NCBI RefSeq assembly: GCF_011040385.1
Contig: NZ_JAAIKB010000004.1
Location: forward strand, 186,001 to 250,000
Direction: 5' to 3'
Source of the DNA: Falsiroseomonas algicola
GTDB lineage: Bacteria > Pseudomonadota > Alphaproteobacteria > Acetobacterales > Acetobacteraceae
DNA: 64,000 nucleotides
Below are positions 51,859 through 61,036 of this stretch, piece by piece. Below the pieces are notes generated by a model that was given only the letters and a program-made list of their open reading frames with translations, was not told the origin of the DNA and did no database searches. Each line of letters opens with the position of its first letter. Within the stretch, counting starts at the first letter, position 1. A program made the translations under genes and the position numbers.

Positions 51859-52602
51859 ATGCAGGAAGAACAGCCACGGCTGCTGATGGGCGTGGTGGCG
51901 CCCGCCACCAACATCTCGGTCCAGCCGGAGATGGAAGCGCTTCGCCCGGCCGGCGTCATCAATGCCCATGCGCGCATCCCCAACCCCGACCGTTCGGTGA
52001 CGAGCGATGCCGATACGCTCGCGGTGCGGGCATCCATGGTGAACGGCCTGAACGCCGCGCTGGACACGCTGCTCCCCGCGGCCCCCGGCCATGTCGTGCT
52101 CGGCGTGATGGTGGAGAATTTCGTGGGGGGCGGGGCGGCCGGCCAACGACTCGTGGCCGATTGCGCCGCGCGCATGGGCTGCCGCGTGACGGACTACACC
52201 ACCGCCATCCTCGCCGCGCTGGACGTCCTGTTCGGCCGGAAGGTCAGGCTGTCCCTGCTCACCCCCTTCATGCCGGTGGGCGACGTCGCCGCCCGCGCCC
52301 TGTTCGAGGATGCGGGCCATGAGGTGGTGCGCCTGACCGGCCTGAAGGCACCAAGCCCGGCGGCCATCGCGCGCATTCCGCGCGACCGCATCGTTCAAGC
52401 CGTGCGGGACCTGGCGGGGCCGGAGGTCGAGGCCATCGTCCAGCTCGGCACCAACGCCGCCTTCCGGACCCTGGCGCGTGAGATGGAGGACGAGTTGGGC
52501 ATGCCCGTGCTGGCCTCCAACCCCGTCCTCTACTGGCGGGCGCTGCGCAAGGAGGGCATCGTCGACGCCATGCCCCAGCACGGCCGGCTGTTCACCTTGT
52601 AG
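51859..52602 (+). CDS. AMDase/maleate isomerase-fold protein without catalytic Cys or Tyr
   Basis: 247 residues of the Asp/Glu racemase superfamily, recognisable from LLMGVVAPATNISVQPEMEAL and the final QHGRLFTL. All three usual catalytic positions are changed: V83 for the first Cys (LGVMV), F137 for Tyr (LLTPFMP) and G197 for the second Cys (QLGTN). The known racemase, isomerase and decarboxylase mechanisms are therefore unavailable. It may be a hydratase-like or binding protein. Divergence from the oxidoreductase-iclR operon and a shared operator place it in the IclR regulon. Confidence 0.8.
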   Translation: MQEEQPRLLMGVVAPATNISVQPEMEALRPAGVINAHARIPNPDRSVTSDADTLAVRASMVNGLNAALDTLLPAAPGHVVLGVMVENFVGGGAAGQRLVADCAARMGCRVTDYTTAILAALDVLFGRKVRLSLLTPFMPVGDVAARALFEDAGHEVVRLTGLKAPSPAAIARIPRDRIVQAVRDLAGPEVEAIVQLGTNAAFRTLAREMEDELGMPVLASNPVLYWRALRKEGIVDAMPQHGRLFTL

Positions 52603-53067
52603 CGGATGGCCAGCGCGTCTCCCGGGGGCGCGTCTGTTGCACCCGCGCGCCGCTCACGCGCCATGCCGCCTTGCGCCTCCCAGGTCGATCACGCGGCACA
52701 CATGGAAGCACCCGATACCAGCGGACCGGTCACTTGGCCGGACCGAGCGCCCGACTGGGCCCGCGGCACCTGCGCCACGCCGAAGCCGTGCCTTCGGGAC
52801 GATGCGTCTGAGCCGTGCCCTCGGCAAGATGCGTCTGAGCCGTGCCTTCGGCACGATGCGTCTGAGGGTGCCTTGGCCGGCCGCGCGAGAAGGCCGCTGG
52901 CACGGACACCTTTCCTGCTGGCGACCTCGCACCGGCAGTCGATCGCCAACACCATCCGACCGGGGTTCCGGTCCAGGAAGGCGTCCACTCGCTGCGCTTG
53001 CGCAAGCACAACAGCCGGACTCGCGCCGTGGCCCGCCATCGAACCACGGCGGCCTGGCCCGTCACCG
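52603..53067. other. 465-bp gene-free stretch between convergent genes
   Basis: No convincing gene: open frames on both strands here are Arg/Ala/Pro-rich and resemble no family I know. It contains three 27-bp tandem repeats (52784-52864). A 101-residue-scale frame on the minus strand (around 52700-53039) has a short ordinary-looking part but no ribosome site that I can support. It may be decayed coding DNA or a 3' non-coding spacer. Confidence 0.55.
52784..52864. repeat. three tandem 27-bp repeats
   Basis: Three head-to-tail units of 27 bases (52784-52810, 52811-52837, 52838-52864), each containing GATGCGTCTG or AGATGCGTCTG and a GTGCC...GGCAC-type mini-hairpin that is perfect only in the third unit (CGTGCC-TTC-GGCACG). 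They sit in the gene-free gap. Confidence 0.85.
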
Positions 53068-54216
53068 TCATCCCCGCTGCGGTCCCGGCGGCGTGGATGA
53101 TGCAGCGGCGAAGCGGCCGATGTGGAAGGGCTCGATCGGCACGCTGGTGCGGCCGGTCGCGATCAGCTCCGCCATCGTCGCGCCGACGCCGGGGCCGAGC
53201 TGGAAGCCGTGGCCGCAGAAGCCGAAGGCGTAGAACAGGCCGGGCGTCACGCCGCTCGGCCCCATCACCGGGATGTCGTCGCGCAGATAGCCCTCCACGC
53301 CGCTCCAGGTGCGGATGACGCGCAGCTGTGCCATGGCAGGCAGCAGCCGCCGAAGATGCGGCATCTGGGCCATGGTGTTCAGCGGATTCAGCGTCGCGCG
53401 CTTCGTGTCCAGCGACGCGGCATCGCGCCGGCCGCCGCCGAAGACGATGTTGCCGCGCTGCACCTGGCGCAGATAGACGCCCTCCTCCGTGACATCGGTA
53501 TGGATGCCCATCACCTCCGGGATGCGATACGGGGCGGGCTCCGTCACCCCCATCTGGGGACCGGCCGGGGTCAGGGGCACATCCTCCCCCAGCGCCGCTG
53601 AAAGCCGCTGGCCCCAGGCGCCCGCCGAGACCTGCACCATCGGCGCGCGAAAGGTCCCGGCGCGCGTCTCCACGACGAAATCCTCCGCGCCGCGGGCGAT
53701 GCCGACCACCTCGGCATGCTCCACCACCACGGCGCCTTCGCGCCGCGCGGCGCGCGCAAAGGCCGGCGCCGCGAGCCGCGGATTGGCATGGCCATCCAGC
53801 GGCGAGTAGGAGGCCATGACCGCCTCCGGCGACAGGTAGGGGAAGCGGTCGCGCAGTGCATTGCGGCTGATCAACTCGAGCTTCAGCCCATAGGGCGCGC
53901 AGTCCCGCGCGTACTGCTCCATCCGGCCGATCTCGGCGTCGCGGAAGCAGACGCGCAGATGGCCGCTGGCCAGGAACTCCACATCCTCCCCGATCAGCTC
54001 CGGCACGCGGCCCCAGAGGTCGCGCGAGAGGTTGGCCAGCGGCAGCTGGGGCAGGAAGCGGCCCTGGCGGCGGATATTGCCGAAGCTGGCGACGGTGGCC
54101 GCCTGCCCGACGAGGTCGCGCTCCAGCAGGATCACGGAGAGGCCGCGGCGGCGCAGGAAGAAGGCGGTGGCACTGCCCATGAGGCCGCCGCCGACGATGA
54201 TGACGTCAGCCTTCAT
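53068..54216 (-). CDS. FAD-dependent amine/amino-acid oxidoreductase, catalytic subunit (HcnC/OoxB-like)
   Basis: 382 residues of the DAO family. FAD motif GGGLMG at 9-14, ASFGNIRRQGR near 43-53, and a C-terminal FCGHGFQLGPGVG. With the two genes upstream it matches the three-part HcnABC and opine-oxidase layout, in which this subunit oxidises a secondary or primary amine (glycine, octopine, nopaline or a similar compound). The ATG overlaps the end of the previous gene by 11 bases. The stop faces the gene-free gap. Confidence 0.87.
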   Translation of the reverse strand: MKADVIIVGGGLMGSATAFFLRRRGLSVILLERDLVGQAATVASFGNIRRQGRFLPQLPLANLSRDLWGRVPELIGEDVEFLASGHLRVCFRDAEIGRMEQYARDCAPYGLKLELISRNALRDRFPYLSPEAVMASYSPLDGHANPRLAAPAFARAARREGAVVVEHAEVVGIARGAEDFVVETRAGTFRAPMVQVSAGAWGQRLSAALGEDVPLTPAGPQMGVTEPAPYRIPEVMGIHTDVTEEGVYLRQVQRGNIVFGGGRRDAASLDTKRATLNPLNTMAQMPHLRRLLPAMAQLRVIRTWSGVEGYLRDDIPVMGPSGVTPGLFYAFGFCGHGFQLGPGVGATMAELIATGRTSVPIEPFHIGRFAAASSTPPGPQRG

Positions 54217-55582
54217 CGGGGCCGAGCTCCGCAGTCAGCGGCAGGGGCTTGATCGGCGCGGCGCCGCGCAGCTGCCCCACCTCCTCCACCGGAACGCCGC
54301 GGGCAGCGGCGATGACCTCCGCGGCCGCCAGGCCGCAGATCCGTCCCTGGCAGCGCCCCATGCCGACGCGGCCCAGCGACTTGGCCCGGTTCATCTCGGG
54401 CGCGCCCGTCTCGGCGACAGTGCGACGGATGGCGCCGGCGGTGATGGCCTCGCAGCGGCAGATGATCGTCTCGTTCGGCAGCATCGCGGCCAGGTGGCCG
54501 GGCCAGGGGAAGCCGTTCTCCAACCCCTGGCGGAAGCGCGACATCGGCCGCAGCGCCGCGCGCAGGCGAGAGAACTCCTCCTCCGGCACGGCATGGCCGA
54601 GGTCCCGCAGCGCGGCACAGGCGGCGAGCCGCCCCGCCAGCTCCGCCGCATCGGCGCCGCGCACCACGGCGCCATCGCCAGCCAGGTAGACAAGCGGGAC
54701 GCTGCTGCGCCCATCCGCATCCGTCTCCGGCAGCCACTGGCGGGCCACGGCGTCGAAGCCGAAGCGCGCCTTCGCCAGGTCCGCCAGCTGCGTCTCCGAT
54801 CGCAGGCCATAGCCAAGCCCGACGGCGTCCGCTTCCACCCGCCGCTCCCGCCCCGCACGGTCGCTCACGACCACGCCGGCGACGCGGCCATGCCCCTCGA
54901 TCCGCAGCGGCGTGACGCCGGTGAGCACCGGAATGCCGGCGCGCCGCAGGCCCGCCAGATAGCGCAGCCCCTGCGCCAGCACCGCCGGCCGCGCGGCCAG
55001 CGCGGCGGCGGCCAGCACGCGCCGCCGGGACGGGCTGGTGTCCAGCACGGCGGCCACCGTGGCGCCGGCCTTCACGTATTGCCAGGCCACGAGGTAGAGC
55101 AGCGGCCCCGTGCCCATGAACACCACGCGCGACCCGATCGCGCAGGCCTGCGCCTTCAGCGCGATCTGCGCCGCGCCCAGGCTGTAGACGCCGGGCAGGG
55201 TCCAGCCGGGCAGCGGCATGATCCGGTCCGTCGCGCCGGAGCAGAGGATCAGCGCGGCATAGGGCAGGCGCTCCAGCCGGTCCCCGCGCTGCGTCAGCAC
55301 CGCGCCATCGGCGATGCCCCAGACCAGCGTGCCGGGGCGGTAGTCCAGCCGCGGGGCCAGCGCATCGGCGGCCGCGTGCAGCGCCACCGCCTTGGCTGCC
55401 TCCGATCCGTAGAGCGCCGAGGCCGGCCGCGTGAAACCGGCGGGCTGGCGGCGATAGATCTGGCCGCCGCTGCGCTCATTCTCGTCGATCAGCACCGGCC
55501 GCAGCCCGGCCTCCACGAGCCGCGCCGCCGCGCGGATGCCCGCCGGCCCGGCGCCGATGACGATCACGGCAGGGCTGGCCAC
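54206..55582 (-). CDS. pyridine nucleotide-disulfide-type subunit (HcnB/OoxA-like) with C-terminal [2Fe-2S] domain
   Basis: 458 residues from a GTG preceded by GGGAGG. FAD/NAD Rossmann motif GAGPAG at 10-15, SGGQIYRRQ, a second dinucleotide motif FMGTGPLLYL and YLAGDGA. The C-terminus carries CRCEAI and GRCQGRICG, the four cysteines of a BFD-like [2Fe-2S] domain. It passes electrons from the DAO subunit. It overlaps both neighbours, so the three subunits are translated together. Confidence 0.87.
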   Translation of the reverse strand: MASPAVIVIGAGPAGIRAAARLVEAGLRPVLIDENERSGGQIYRRQPAGFTRPASALYGSEAAKAVALHAAADALAPRLDYRPGTLVWGIADGAVLTQRGDRLERLPYAALILCSGATDRIMPLPGWTLPGVYSLGAAQIALKAQACAIGSRVVFMGTGPLLYLVAWQYVKAGATVAAVLDTSPSRRRVLAAAALAARPAVLAQGLRYLAGLRRAGIPVLTGVTPLRIEGHGRVAGVVVSDRAGRERRVEADAVGLGYGLRSETQLADLAKARFGFDAVARQWLPETDADGRSSVPLVYLAGDGAVVRGADAAELAGRLAACAALRDLGHAVPEEEFSRLRAALRPMSRFRQGLENGFPWPGHLAAMLPNETIICRCEAITAGAIRRTVAETGAPEMNRAKSLGRVGMGRCQGRICGLAAAEVIAAARGVPVEEVGQLRGAAPIKPLPLTAELGPDEG

Positions 55583-55884
55583 GGAACCTCCCGCGTCACG
55601 ATGCGGAGCGATTCGATGACGGTGGTGCTGCAGGCGCGCAGCCTGCCGCCTTGCTCCGTCCAGACCCAGCAATCCTGGCAGGCGCCCATCATGCAGAAGC
55701 CGGCCCGCGCGCCGTCGCCGAATTCGCTGTGCCGCAGCACCAGGCCCTGGGTGAGCAGCGCCACCATCAGCGTGTCGCCTTCCAGCGCCTCGATGGGCTG
55801 GCCGTCGACCCATAGCCGAACAGGTCGCCGCCCGGTTTCCGCCAATCGGCGGAACAGCCCCGCCTCGTGCCCGCTTGCGCTCAT
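55564..55884 (-). CDS. small [2Fe-2S] ferredoxin subunit (HcnA-like)
   Basis: 106 residues from the ATG at 55884, with GGAGG nine bases upstream. A single plant-type ferredoxin domain with ligands C64, C69, C72 and C85 (C-x4-C-x2-C-x12-C). This is the small subunit of the three-part dehydrogenase. It is the first gene of the operon, divergent from a LysR gene across a 93-bp region with a LysR-type box. Confidence 0.88.
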   Translation of the reverse strand: MSASGHEAGLFRRLAETGRRPVRLWVDGQPIEALEGDTLMVALLTQGLVLRHSEFGDGARAGFCMMGACQDCWVWTEQGGRLRACSTTVIESLRIVTREVPWPALP

Positions 55885-55941
55885 GAAGCCCAGCCTCCGC
55901 CCGCGGGTCGGGGCTGTCCAATCGGCATCCGCCTTGCTTGC

Positions 55942-55956
55942 ATAAGCCCGACCTAT
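55942..55956. promoter_or_regulatory. LysR-type box ATAAG-N5-CCTAT
   Basis: ATAAGCCCGACCTAT, one mismatch from ATAAG-N5-CTTAT, with the T-N11-A spacing of LysR operators. It lies 57 bases upstream of the ferredoxin gene start and 21 upstream of the lysR start. Confidence 0.55.
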
Positions 55957-55977
55957 GGCGGAGCCTGTGAGCGGCCC

Positions 55978-56877
55978 ATGAACGCACGGCAGATCGAAGT
56001 CTTTCGCACCATCATGCGCTGCGGCACGCTGACGGCCGCCGCCCAGGCGCTCAATGTCTCCCAGCCCGCGCTGAGCCAGCTTCTGCTGCATGCCGAGGAC
56101 CAGCTGGGCTTCCGCCTGTTCCAGCGCCTGCACGGCCGGCTGACGCCGACGCCGGAGGCCAATCTGCTGTTCCCGGAAGCCGAGCGCCTGCACCGGGACC
56201 TGGAAGGCTTCCGCCGCTTCGCGGCCGATCTCCGCCACGGCAAGCAGGGGGCGCTACGGCTGGCGGCCTCCGCCCCCACGGCCCTGTCCTTCGTGCCGCA
56301 GGCACTGGCCGATTTCCGCATCGCCTGCCCGGGTGTGCGCGTGATCTCCTACATCGTCTCCATGGCCGTGCTGACCACCATGCTGGACAATGGCGAGGCC
56401 GATCTCGGCGTCGCGCTGAACGACACGCCGCAGCCGCTGATCCAGACCGAGCGGATCGGCCGCAGCGAGGTGCTCTGCCTGCTGCCGCAGGGCCACCGCC
56501 TGGCCGCCCAGCCCAGCATCGGCCCCGCCGATCTGGAGGGAGAGACGCTGATCTCCTATCGCCCGGACAGCCTGCAGGGCGTGATGCTGGCGGAGGCCTT
56601 CGCGGAGGCGGGCACGCGCTACCTGCCGCAGGTGGAAATCGACGTCTCCATCGCCGCCATCGGCTTCGTGCAGCAGGGGCTGGGCGTGGCGCTGGTGGAT
56701 GCGCTGGTGCCCTGGAGCGGCTTCCAGGACCTGGTGACGCGGCGCTTCCTGCCGCAGCAGACCCTGCCCATCTCCCTGCTGTTCAGCACGCGGCGGCCGC
56801 TTTCCACCACCCAGAATGTGCTGCGCCGGAAGCTGCGGGAGGCCGGCAGCCGCTACACGCCCCACCTGCCCTCATAA
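55978..56877 (+). CDS. LysR-family transcriptional regulator (opine/amino-acid regulator type)
   Basis: 299 residues. N-terminal HTH: RQIEVFRTIMRCGTLTAAAQALNVSQPALSQLLLHAE-type (residues 4-40), followed by the periplasmic-binding-like effector domain. It resembles OccR/NocR and related regulators by position beside an opine-oxidase-like operon. Matching ATAAG-N5-CTTAT boxes lie in its divergent promoter, directly over its stop codon upstream of hyuA, and upstream of the last binding-protein gene, so it may control all three units. Confidence 0.88.
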   Translation: MNARQIEVFRTIMRCGTLTAAAQALNVSQPALSQLLLHAEDQLGFRLFQRLHGRLTPTPEANLLFPEAERLHRDLEGFRRFAADLRHGKQGALRLAASAPTALSFVPQALADFRIACPGVRVISYIVSMAVLTTMLDNGEADLGVALNDTPQPLIQTERIGRSEVLCLLPQGHRLAAQPSIGPADLEGETLISYRPDSLQGVMLAEAFAEAGTRYLPQVEIDVSIAAIGFVQQGLGVALVDALVPWSGFQDLVTRRFLPQQTLPISLLFSTRRPLSTTQNVLRRKLREAGSRYTPHLPS

Positions 56878-56888
56878 GGGCGGCTTAT
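56874..56888. promoter_or_regulatory. LysR-type box ATAAG-N5-CTTAT upstream of hyuA
   Basis: ATAAGGGCGGCTTAT: perfect five-base arms with T-N11-A spacing. It overlaps the lysR stop codon and lies 75 bases upstream of the HyuA-like gene. Confidence 0.6.
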
Positions 56889-56963
56889 CGCGGACCCTGC
56901 ACTCGGTCTTGGACGCCTGGCCGCCGCCGCCCGACACTGCGCCCGCTTCGACGGGGATACGGC

Positions 56964-59006
56964 ATGGGCTGGCGCATCGGCGTGGATATCGGCGGCACCT
57001 TCATCGATTTCTGCGCGCTGGATGAGAAGACCCGGCAGATGCACACGCTGAAGGTCCTCACCACGCCGGACGAGCCGGGGCGCGAGGTGATGGAAGGCAT
57101 CGCGCTGCTGCAGCAGCGCCACGGCATGGACCCCGCGGAGGTGACCAGCTTCGTCCATGGCACCACCGTCGGCATCAATACCGTCATCCAGCGCAAGGGC
57201 GCCGACCTCGCGCTGATCACCAATGCCGGCTTCGAGGATGTGATCGAACTGGCGCGGCTGCGCATGCCGGAGATGTACAGCCTGTTCTGCGCGCGGCCGG
57301 AGCAGCTGATCCCCCGTGACCGCATCTTCGGCGTCGCCGGCCGCATCCTGGCCGATGGCAGCGAGGCAGAGGCGCTGGACGAGCAGGCCGTGGCGAACGC
57401 GCTGGAGCTGGCGCGCGCACGCGGCGCGCGGGGCGTCATCATCGCCTTCCTGCATGCCTATCGGAACCAGGCGCAGGAACAGGCGGCCAAGGCCGTCGTG
57501 CAGCGTCTGGCGCCGGACCTCTTCGTCTTCTGCGCCGCAGAGATCTGGCCGGTGATCCGCGAATACGAACGCACGACGACAGCAATCCTCAACGGCTACG
57601 TCTTCCCGCGCGTCGATGGCTACCTGCATTCGCTGGAACAGGCGCTGCGCGGCCGCGGCGTGACGGCGCCGCCGATGATCACCAAGTCCAATGGCGGGAT
57701 GATGAACATCGCCATGGGGCGCAGCTCCTGCGTCTCCATGCTGCTGTCGGGCACCGCCTCCGGCGTCATGGGCGCCTCCTTCCTGACGCGGCAGGCCGGC
57801 GTGCCGAATGCGCTGACGCTCGACATCGGCGGCACCAGCGCCGATGTCGCGCTGATCATCGAGGGCCGCGCGCAGTTCGGCACCGGCGAGCTGATCGGCG
57901 AATTCCCGCTCTACGTCCCCAGCGTCTCCGTCACCTCGATCGGCGATGGCGGCGGGTCCATCGCCACGGTGGATGGCTTCGGCATGCTGAAGGTGGGGCC
58001 GGAGAGCGCGGGCTCCGTCCCAGGCCCCGCCTGCTACGGGCGCGGCGGCGACCGCGCGACCATCACCGATGCCATGGCCGTCTGCGGCTTCCTGGGCCAT
58101 GCGCCGCTCGCCTACCGATCCGTCACCATGGAGCGCGGCAAGGCGGAGGCGGTCGTGGGCGCACTGGCCCGAAAGCTCGGCCGCGGGCTGCATGAGACGG
58201 CGGAGGCCATCATCATGGTCTCCATCTCCTCCATGTTCGCGGAGGTGAACAAGCTCGTGGCGCGCTACGGCGTCGATCTCGGCGATTTCACCCTGGTGCC
58301 CTTCGGCGGCGCGGGCCCGATGATGGGCTGCCTGCTGGCGCGGGAACTCGGCATCCGCCGCGTCATGGTGCCGCGACGCCCTGGTGTCGTCAGCGCCCTC
58401 GGCGGCCTGGTGGCCGAGGTCAAGAACGACTTCATCCGCACCATGTTCATCGAGCTGCGGGCGGAGGGGCTGGCGGCACTGCAGGCCGCCCTGGCAGCGC
58501 TGCGCGCGGAGGCCGAGCGCTGGCTGCGCCCGGACCAGAATTTCGCGGGCGTCGCCGCGCTGCAGGTCTCGGCGGACATGCGCTACCGCGGGCAATCCTT
58601 CGAGATCGAGACGGTGCTGGAGGAGGCCTGGATCGAGGGCGGCGACCTCGACGCCATCCGCGCCGCCTTCCATGCCCGGCACACCGCCATCTACGCCTTC
58701 GCGGACGAAGCCGCGCCCGTGCAACTCGTCAATCTCCGCCTCGTCATCGCCGGCGCGACGGAGCCGCCCGATTTCGCGGTGCAGGAAAAGGTCGCCGGCA
58801 CGCCGCGACCCGAACGGCTGGTCGATGTCTGGCACGACGGCGCGCTGCACCGCATGCCGCTCTTCCTGCGGGAGAACCTGCGGCACGGCCATGAATTCTC
58901 GGGCCCCGCCGTGGTGGCGCAGGAGGACAGCACGGTCTGCATCCCCGCGGGCTATGCCGGCACCGTCGATGCGCATGGCAATTTGCACCTGGCGGCGGAG
59001 GGCTGA
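56964..59006 (+). CDS. hyuA: hydantoinase/oxoprolinase family protein, subunit A
   Basis: 680 residues of the ATP-dependent hydantoinase A family. N-terminal actin-like site VDIGGTFIDFCALD near 7-20, FVHGTTVGINTVIQRKGA near 64-81, TNAGFEDV, and the second domain DIGGTSADVALI near 288-299. The full set is compatible with ATP use. Such enzymes open hydantoins, N-methylhydantoin, 5-oxoproline or acetone-type substrates together with subunit B. The B gene follows after five bases. Confidence 0.9.
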   Translation: MGWRIGVDIGGTFIDFCALDEKTRQMHTLKVLTTPDEPGREVMEGIALLQQRHGMDPAEVTSFVHGTTVGINTVIQRKGADLALITNAGFEDVIELARLRMPEMYSLFCARPEQLIPRDRIFGVAGRILADGSEAEALDEQAVANALELARARGARGVIIAFLHAYRNQAQEQAAKAVVQRLAPDLFVFCAAEIWPVIREYERTTTAILNGYVFPRVDGYLHSLEQALRGRGVTAPPMITKSNGGMMNIAMGRSSCVSMLLSGTASGVMGASFLTRQAGVPNALTLDIGGTSADVALIIEGRAQFGTGELIGEFPLYVPSVSVTSIGDGGGSIATVDGFGMLKVGPESAGSVPGPACYGRGGDRATITDAMAVCGFLGHAPLAYRSVTMERGKAEAVVGALARKLGRGLHETAEAIIMVSISSMFAEVNKLVARYGVDLGDFTLVPFGGAGPMMGCLLARELGIRRVMVPRRPGVVSALGGLVAEVKNDFIRTMFIELRAEGLAALQAALAALRAEAERWLRPDQNFAGVAALQVSADMRYRGQSFEIETVLEEAWIEGGDLDAIRAAFHARHTAIYAFADEAAPVQLVNLRLVIAGATEPPDFAVQEKVAGTPRPERLVDVWHDGALHRMPLFLRENLRHGHEFSGPAVVAQEDSTVCIPAGYAGTVDAHGNLHLAAEG

Positions 59007-59011
59007 GGACG

Positions 59012-60988
59012 ATGGACAAGGTCACGCTGCAGGTCTTCGCCAACCATGCCCGCGCGGCGGCGGAGAACATGGCCTACACGCTGTACCGCACGGCGCATTC
59101 CACCTTCGTCAAGGAGACGGAGGATTTCACCATCCAGATCCTCGACCCCGCGGGCCAGGTCAGCGCCGTGCCGATGGATCTCGGCGCCACCTGGTATGTC
59201 GGGCTGAACTACGGCCCCGCCATCGGCATGATCCCGGACTACAGGCCGGGCGACATCGGCGCCACCAACGATCCCTATAGCGGCTTCCTGGCGACGCATG
59301 CGCCGGACCTGCACATGTGGAAGCCGATCTTCTGGGAGGATCAGATCGTCGCCTTCGCCAGCGGCCATATCCACAACACCGATATGGGCGGCGCGGTCCC
59401 GGCGAGCCTGTCGCGCACCCTGACGGAGATCCACCAGGAAGGCGTGCGCATCCCGCCGCTCAAGATGTATCGCGAAGGCGCGCTGAACGAGGAAGCGCTG
59501 CGCATCATGCTCCTCAACGTCCGCAAGCCGGAGCAGAATCTCGGCGACCTCAAGGCCTTCGTCGGCGCGCTCAATACCGGGGAGCGCAAGGTGCTCGCCA
59601 TGGTGAAGAAGTTCGGGCTGGAGGGTTTCCGCGCCGGCCAGGCCGGGCTGCTCGATTACGCCGAGCACCAGGCGCGGGAGATCCTGCGATCCATCCCCGA
59701 CGGCGACTACTTCTTCTGCGACTACACGGATGAGGATTCGGCCGGCGGCAATCCCTGCCGGCTGGCGCTGACGCTGCGGATCCAGGGTGACAGCGCGACG
59801 CTGGACTTCACCGGCACCGACCCGCAGCTGACCTCGGCGCTGAACGTGCCGACGGGCGGCGCGGCGCGGCACACGCTGCTGCTGGTCGGCGTCTACTACG
59901 TGCTCTACACGCTGAACCCGCAGATCCTGCTGAATGCGGGGCTGGTGCGTCCCTTCACCTGCATCGCGCCGGAAGGCACGGTGCTGAACCCGACCTTCCC
60001 GGCCGCGGTCGGCATGCGGTCGCTCACCTGCGCGCGGCTGCGCTCCCTCATCTTCGGTGCCTTCAGCCTGGCGATCCCGGACCGCATGCCGGCCGCGCCC
60101 GCCGGCACCAGTTCCATCATGAATGTCCGCACCGTGGATAATCGGACGCGGGAGACGGTGCTGGCGGCGATCAATCCCGTGGTCGGCGGCGCCGGCGGCA
60201 TGCCGCATCGGGATGGCACCAACGGATCGGGCGCCGATGGTGCCTATCTCAAGAACACGCCGATCGAGATCACGGAGACCGAGGTCCCGATCCAGTTCCT
60301 GCGCTACGGGCTGATGCCGGATTCCGGCGGCGCCGGGCAGCATCGCGGCGGCCTCGCCTCCGTGCTGGAATTCAAGGTCTTCTCGCCCAATACCCACATC
60401 ACCGCCCGCAACCGCGACCGCTGCCGCTTCCGCCCCTGGGGCACGCTGGGCGGCCATAGCGGCAAGCCCTCCGACTTCCTGCTCAACCCCGGCACGGATC
60501 GCGAGAAGAAGCTGGGCAATACCGATATCACCAGCATGGACCCGGGCGATGTGCTGCATATTCATTCGCCCGGCGGCGGCGGCCGTGGCAGCCCGCTGAA
60601 GCGCGACGTGGCGCTGGTGCTGCAGGATGTGCGGCGCGGCTACGTCTCCGTGAATGCCGCGGCCGCCGACTACGGCGTCATCATCCGAGACGGCGCCGTC
60701 GACGAGGCCGCGACAGCGGCGCGGCGCGCGGAGCTGCGCGCCGGCGAGACGGAGCGCCATTTCTTCTTCGGCCCGGAACGCGACGCCTTCGAGCGGGTCT
60801 GGAGCCGCGATGTCTACGCCGCCATGACAACGGTCATCGCCAGCCTGCCCGTGCATTGGCGTTTCTTCCTGAAGTCCCGGCTGTTCGAGATGGTGCCGGC
60901 CATCGCGCAGGAGACGCGGGCCTGCCCGGTGACGGAGGCCGTCTCGCGCCTGCGCCTTCGCTACCCGGAGATGTTCACCGCGGGCTGA
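59012..60988 (+). CDS. hyuB: hydantoinase/oxoprolinase family protein, subunit B
   Basis: 658 residues of the HyuB family. Motifs: FANHARAAAENMAYTLYRTAHSTFVKE near 10-36, GDIGATNDPYSGF near 83-95, HIHNTDMGG near 118-126, and SPGGGGRGSP near 522-531. It is longer than many N-methylhydantoinase B proteins, with a C-terminal extension (ETERHFFFGPERDAFERVW). It forms the catalytic complex with HyuA. The downstream aldo/keto reductase is 48 bases away. Confidence 0.9.
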   Translation: MDKVTLQVFANHARAAAENMAYTLYRTAHSTFVKETEDFTIQILDPAGQVSAVPMDLGATWYVGLNYGPAIGMIPDYRPGDIGATNDPYSGFLATHAPDLHMWKPIFWEDQIVAFASGHIHNTDMGGAVPASLSRTLTEIHQEGVRIPPLKMYREGALNEEALRIMLLNVRKPEQNLGDLKAFVGALNTGERKVLAMVKKFGLEGFRAGQAGLLDYAEHQAREILRSIPDGDYFFCDYTDEDSAGGNPCRLALTLRIQGDSATLDFTGTDPQLTSALNVPTGGAARHTLLLVGVYYVLYTLNPQILLNAGLVRPFTCIAPEGTVLNPTFPAAVGMRSLTCARLRSLIFGAFSLAIPDRMPAAPAGTSSIMNVRTVDNRTRETVLAAINPVVGGAGGMPHRDGTNGSGADGAYLKNTPIEITETEVPIQFLRYGLMPDSGGAGQHRGGLASVLEFKVFSPNTHITARNRDRCRFRPWGTLGGHSGKPSDFLLNPGTDREKKLGNTDITSMDPGDVLHIHSPGGGGRGSPLKRDVALVLQDVRRGYVSVNAAAADYGVIIRDGAVDEAATAARRAELRAGETERHFFFGPERDAFERVWSRDVYAAMTTVIASLPVHWRFFLKSRLFEMVPAIAQETRACPVTEAVSRLRLRYPEMFTAG

Positions 60989-61036
60989 TCGCGGGGTAGA
61001 GATCGGCGCGGCCACGACGCGTGGAAAGGTCTTCGC

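Noticed and set aside
52784-52864. 27-bp repeats as a short CRISPR array
   Set aside because: There are no spacers between units and no cas genes in the window.
52606-53100. 164-codon plus-strand frame as a gene
   Set aside because: It spans the tandem repeats, resembles no family, and its 3' end overlaps the DAO gene. Start context is poor.
56853-58988. Minus-strand open frame of about 710 codons
   Set aside because: It is a shadow of hyuA, which has intact ATPase and hydantoinase motifs on the plus strand.
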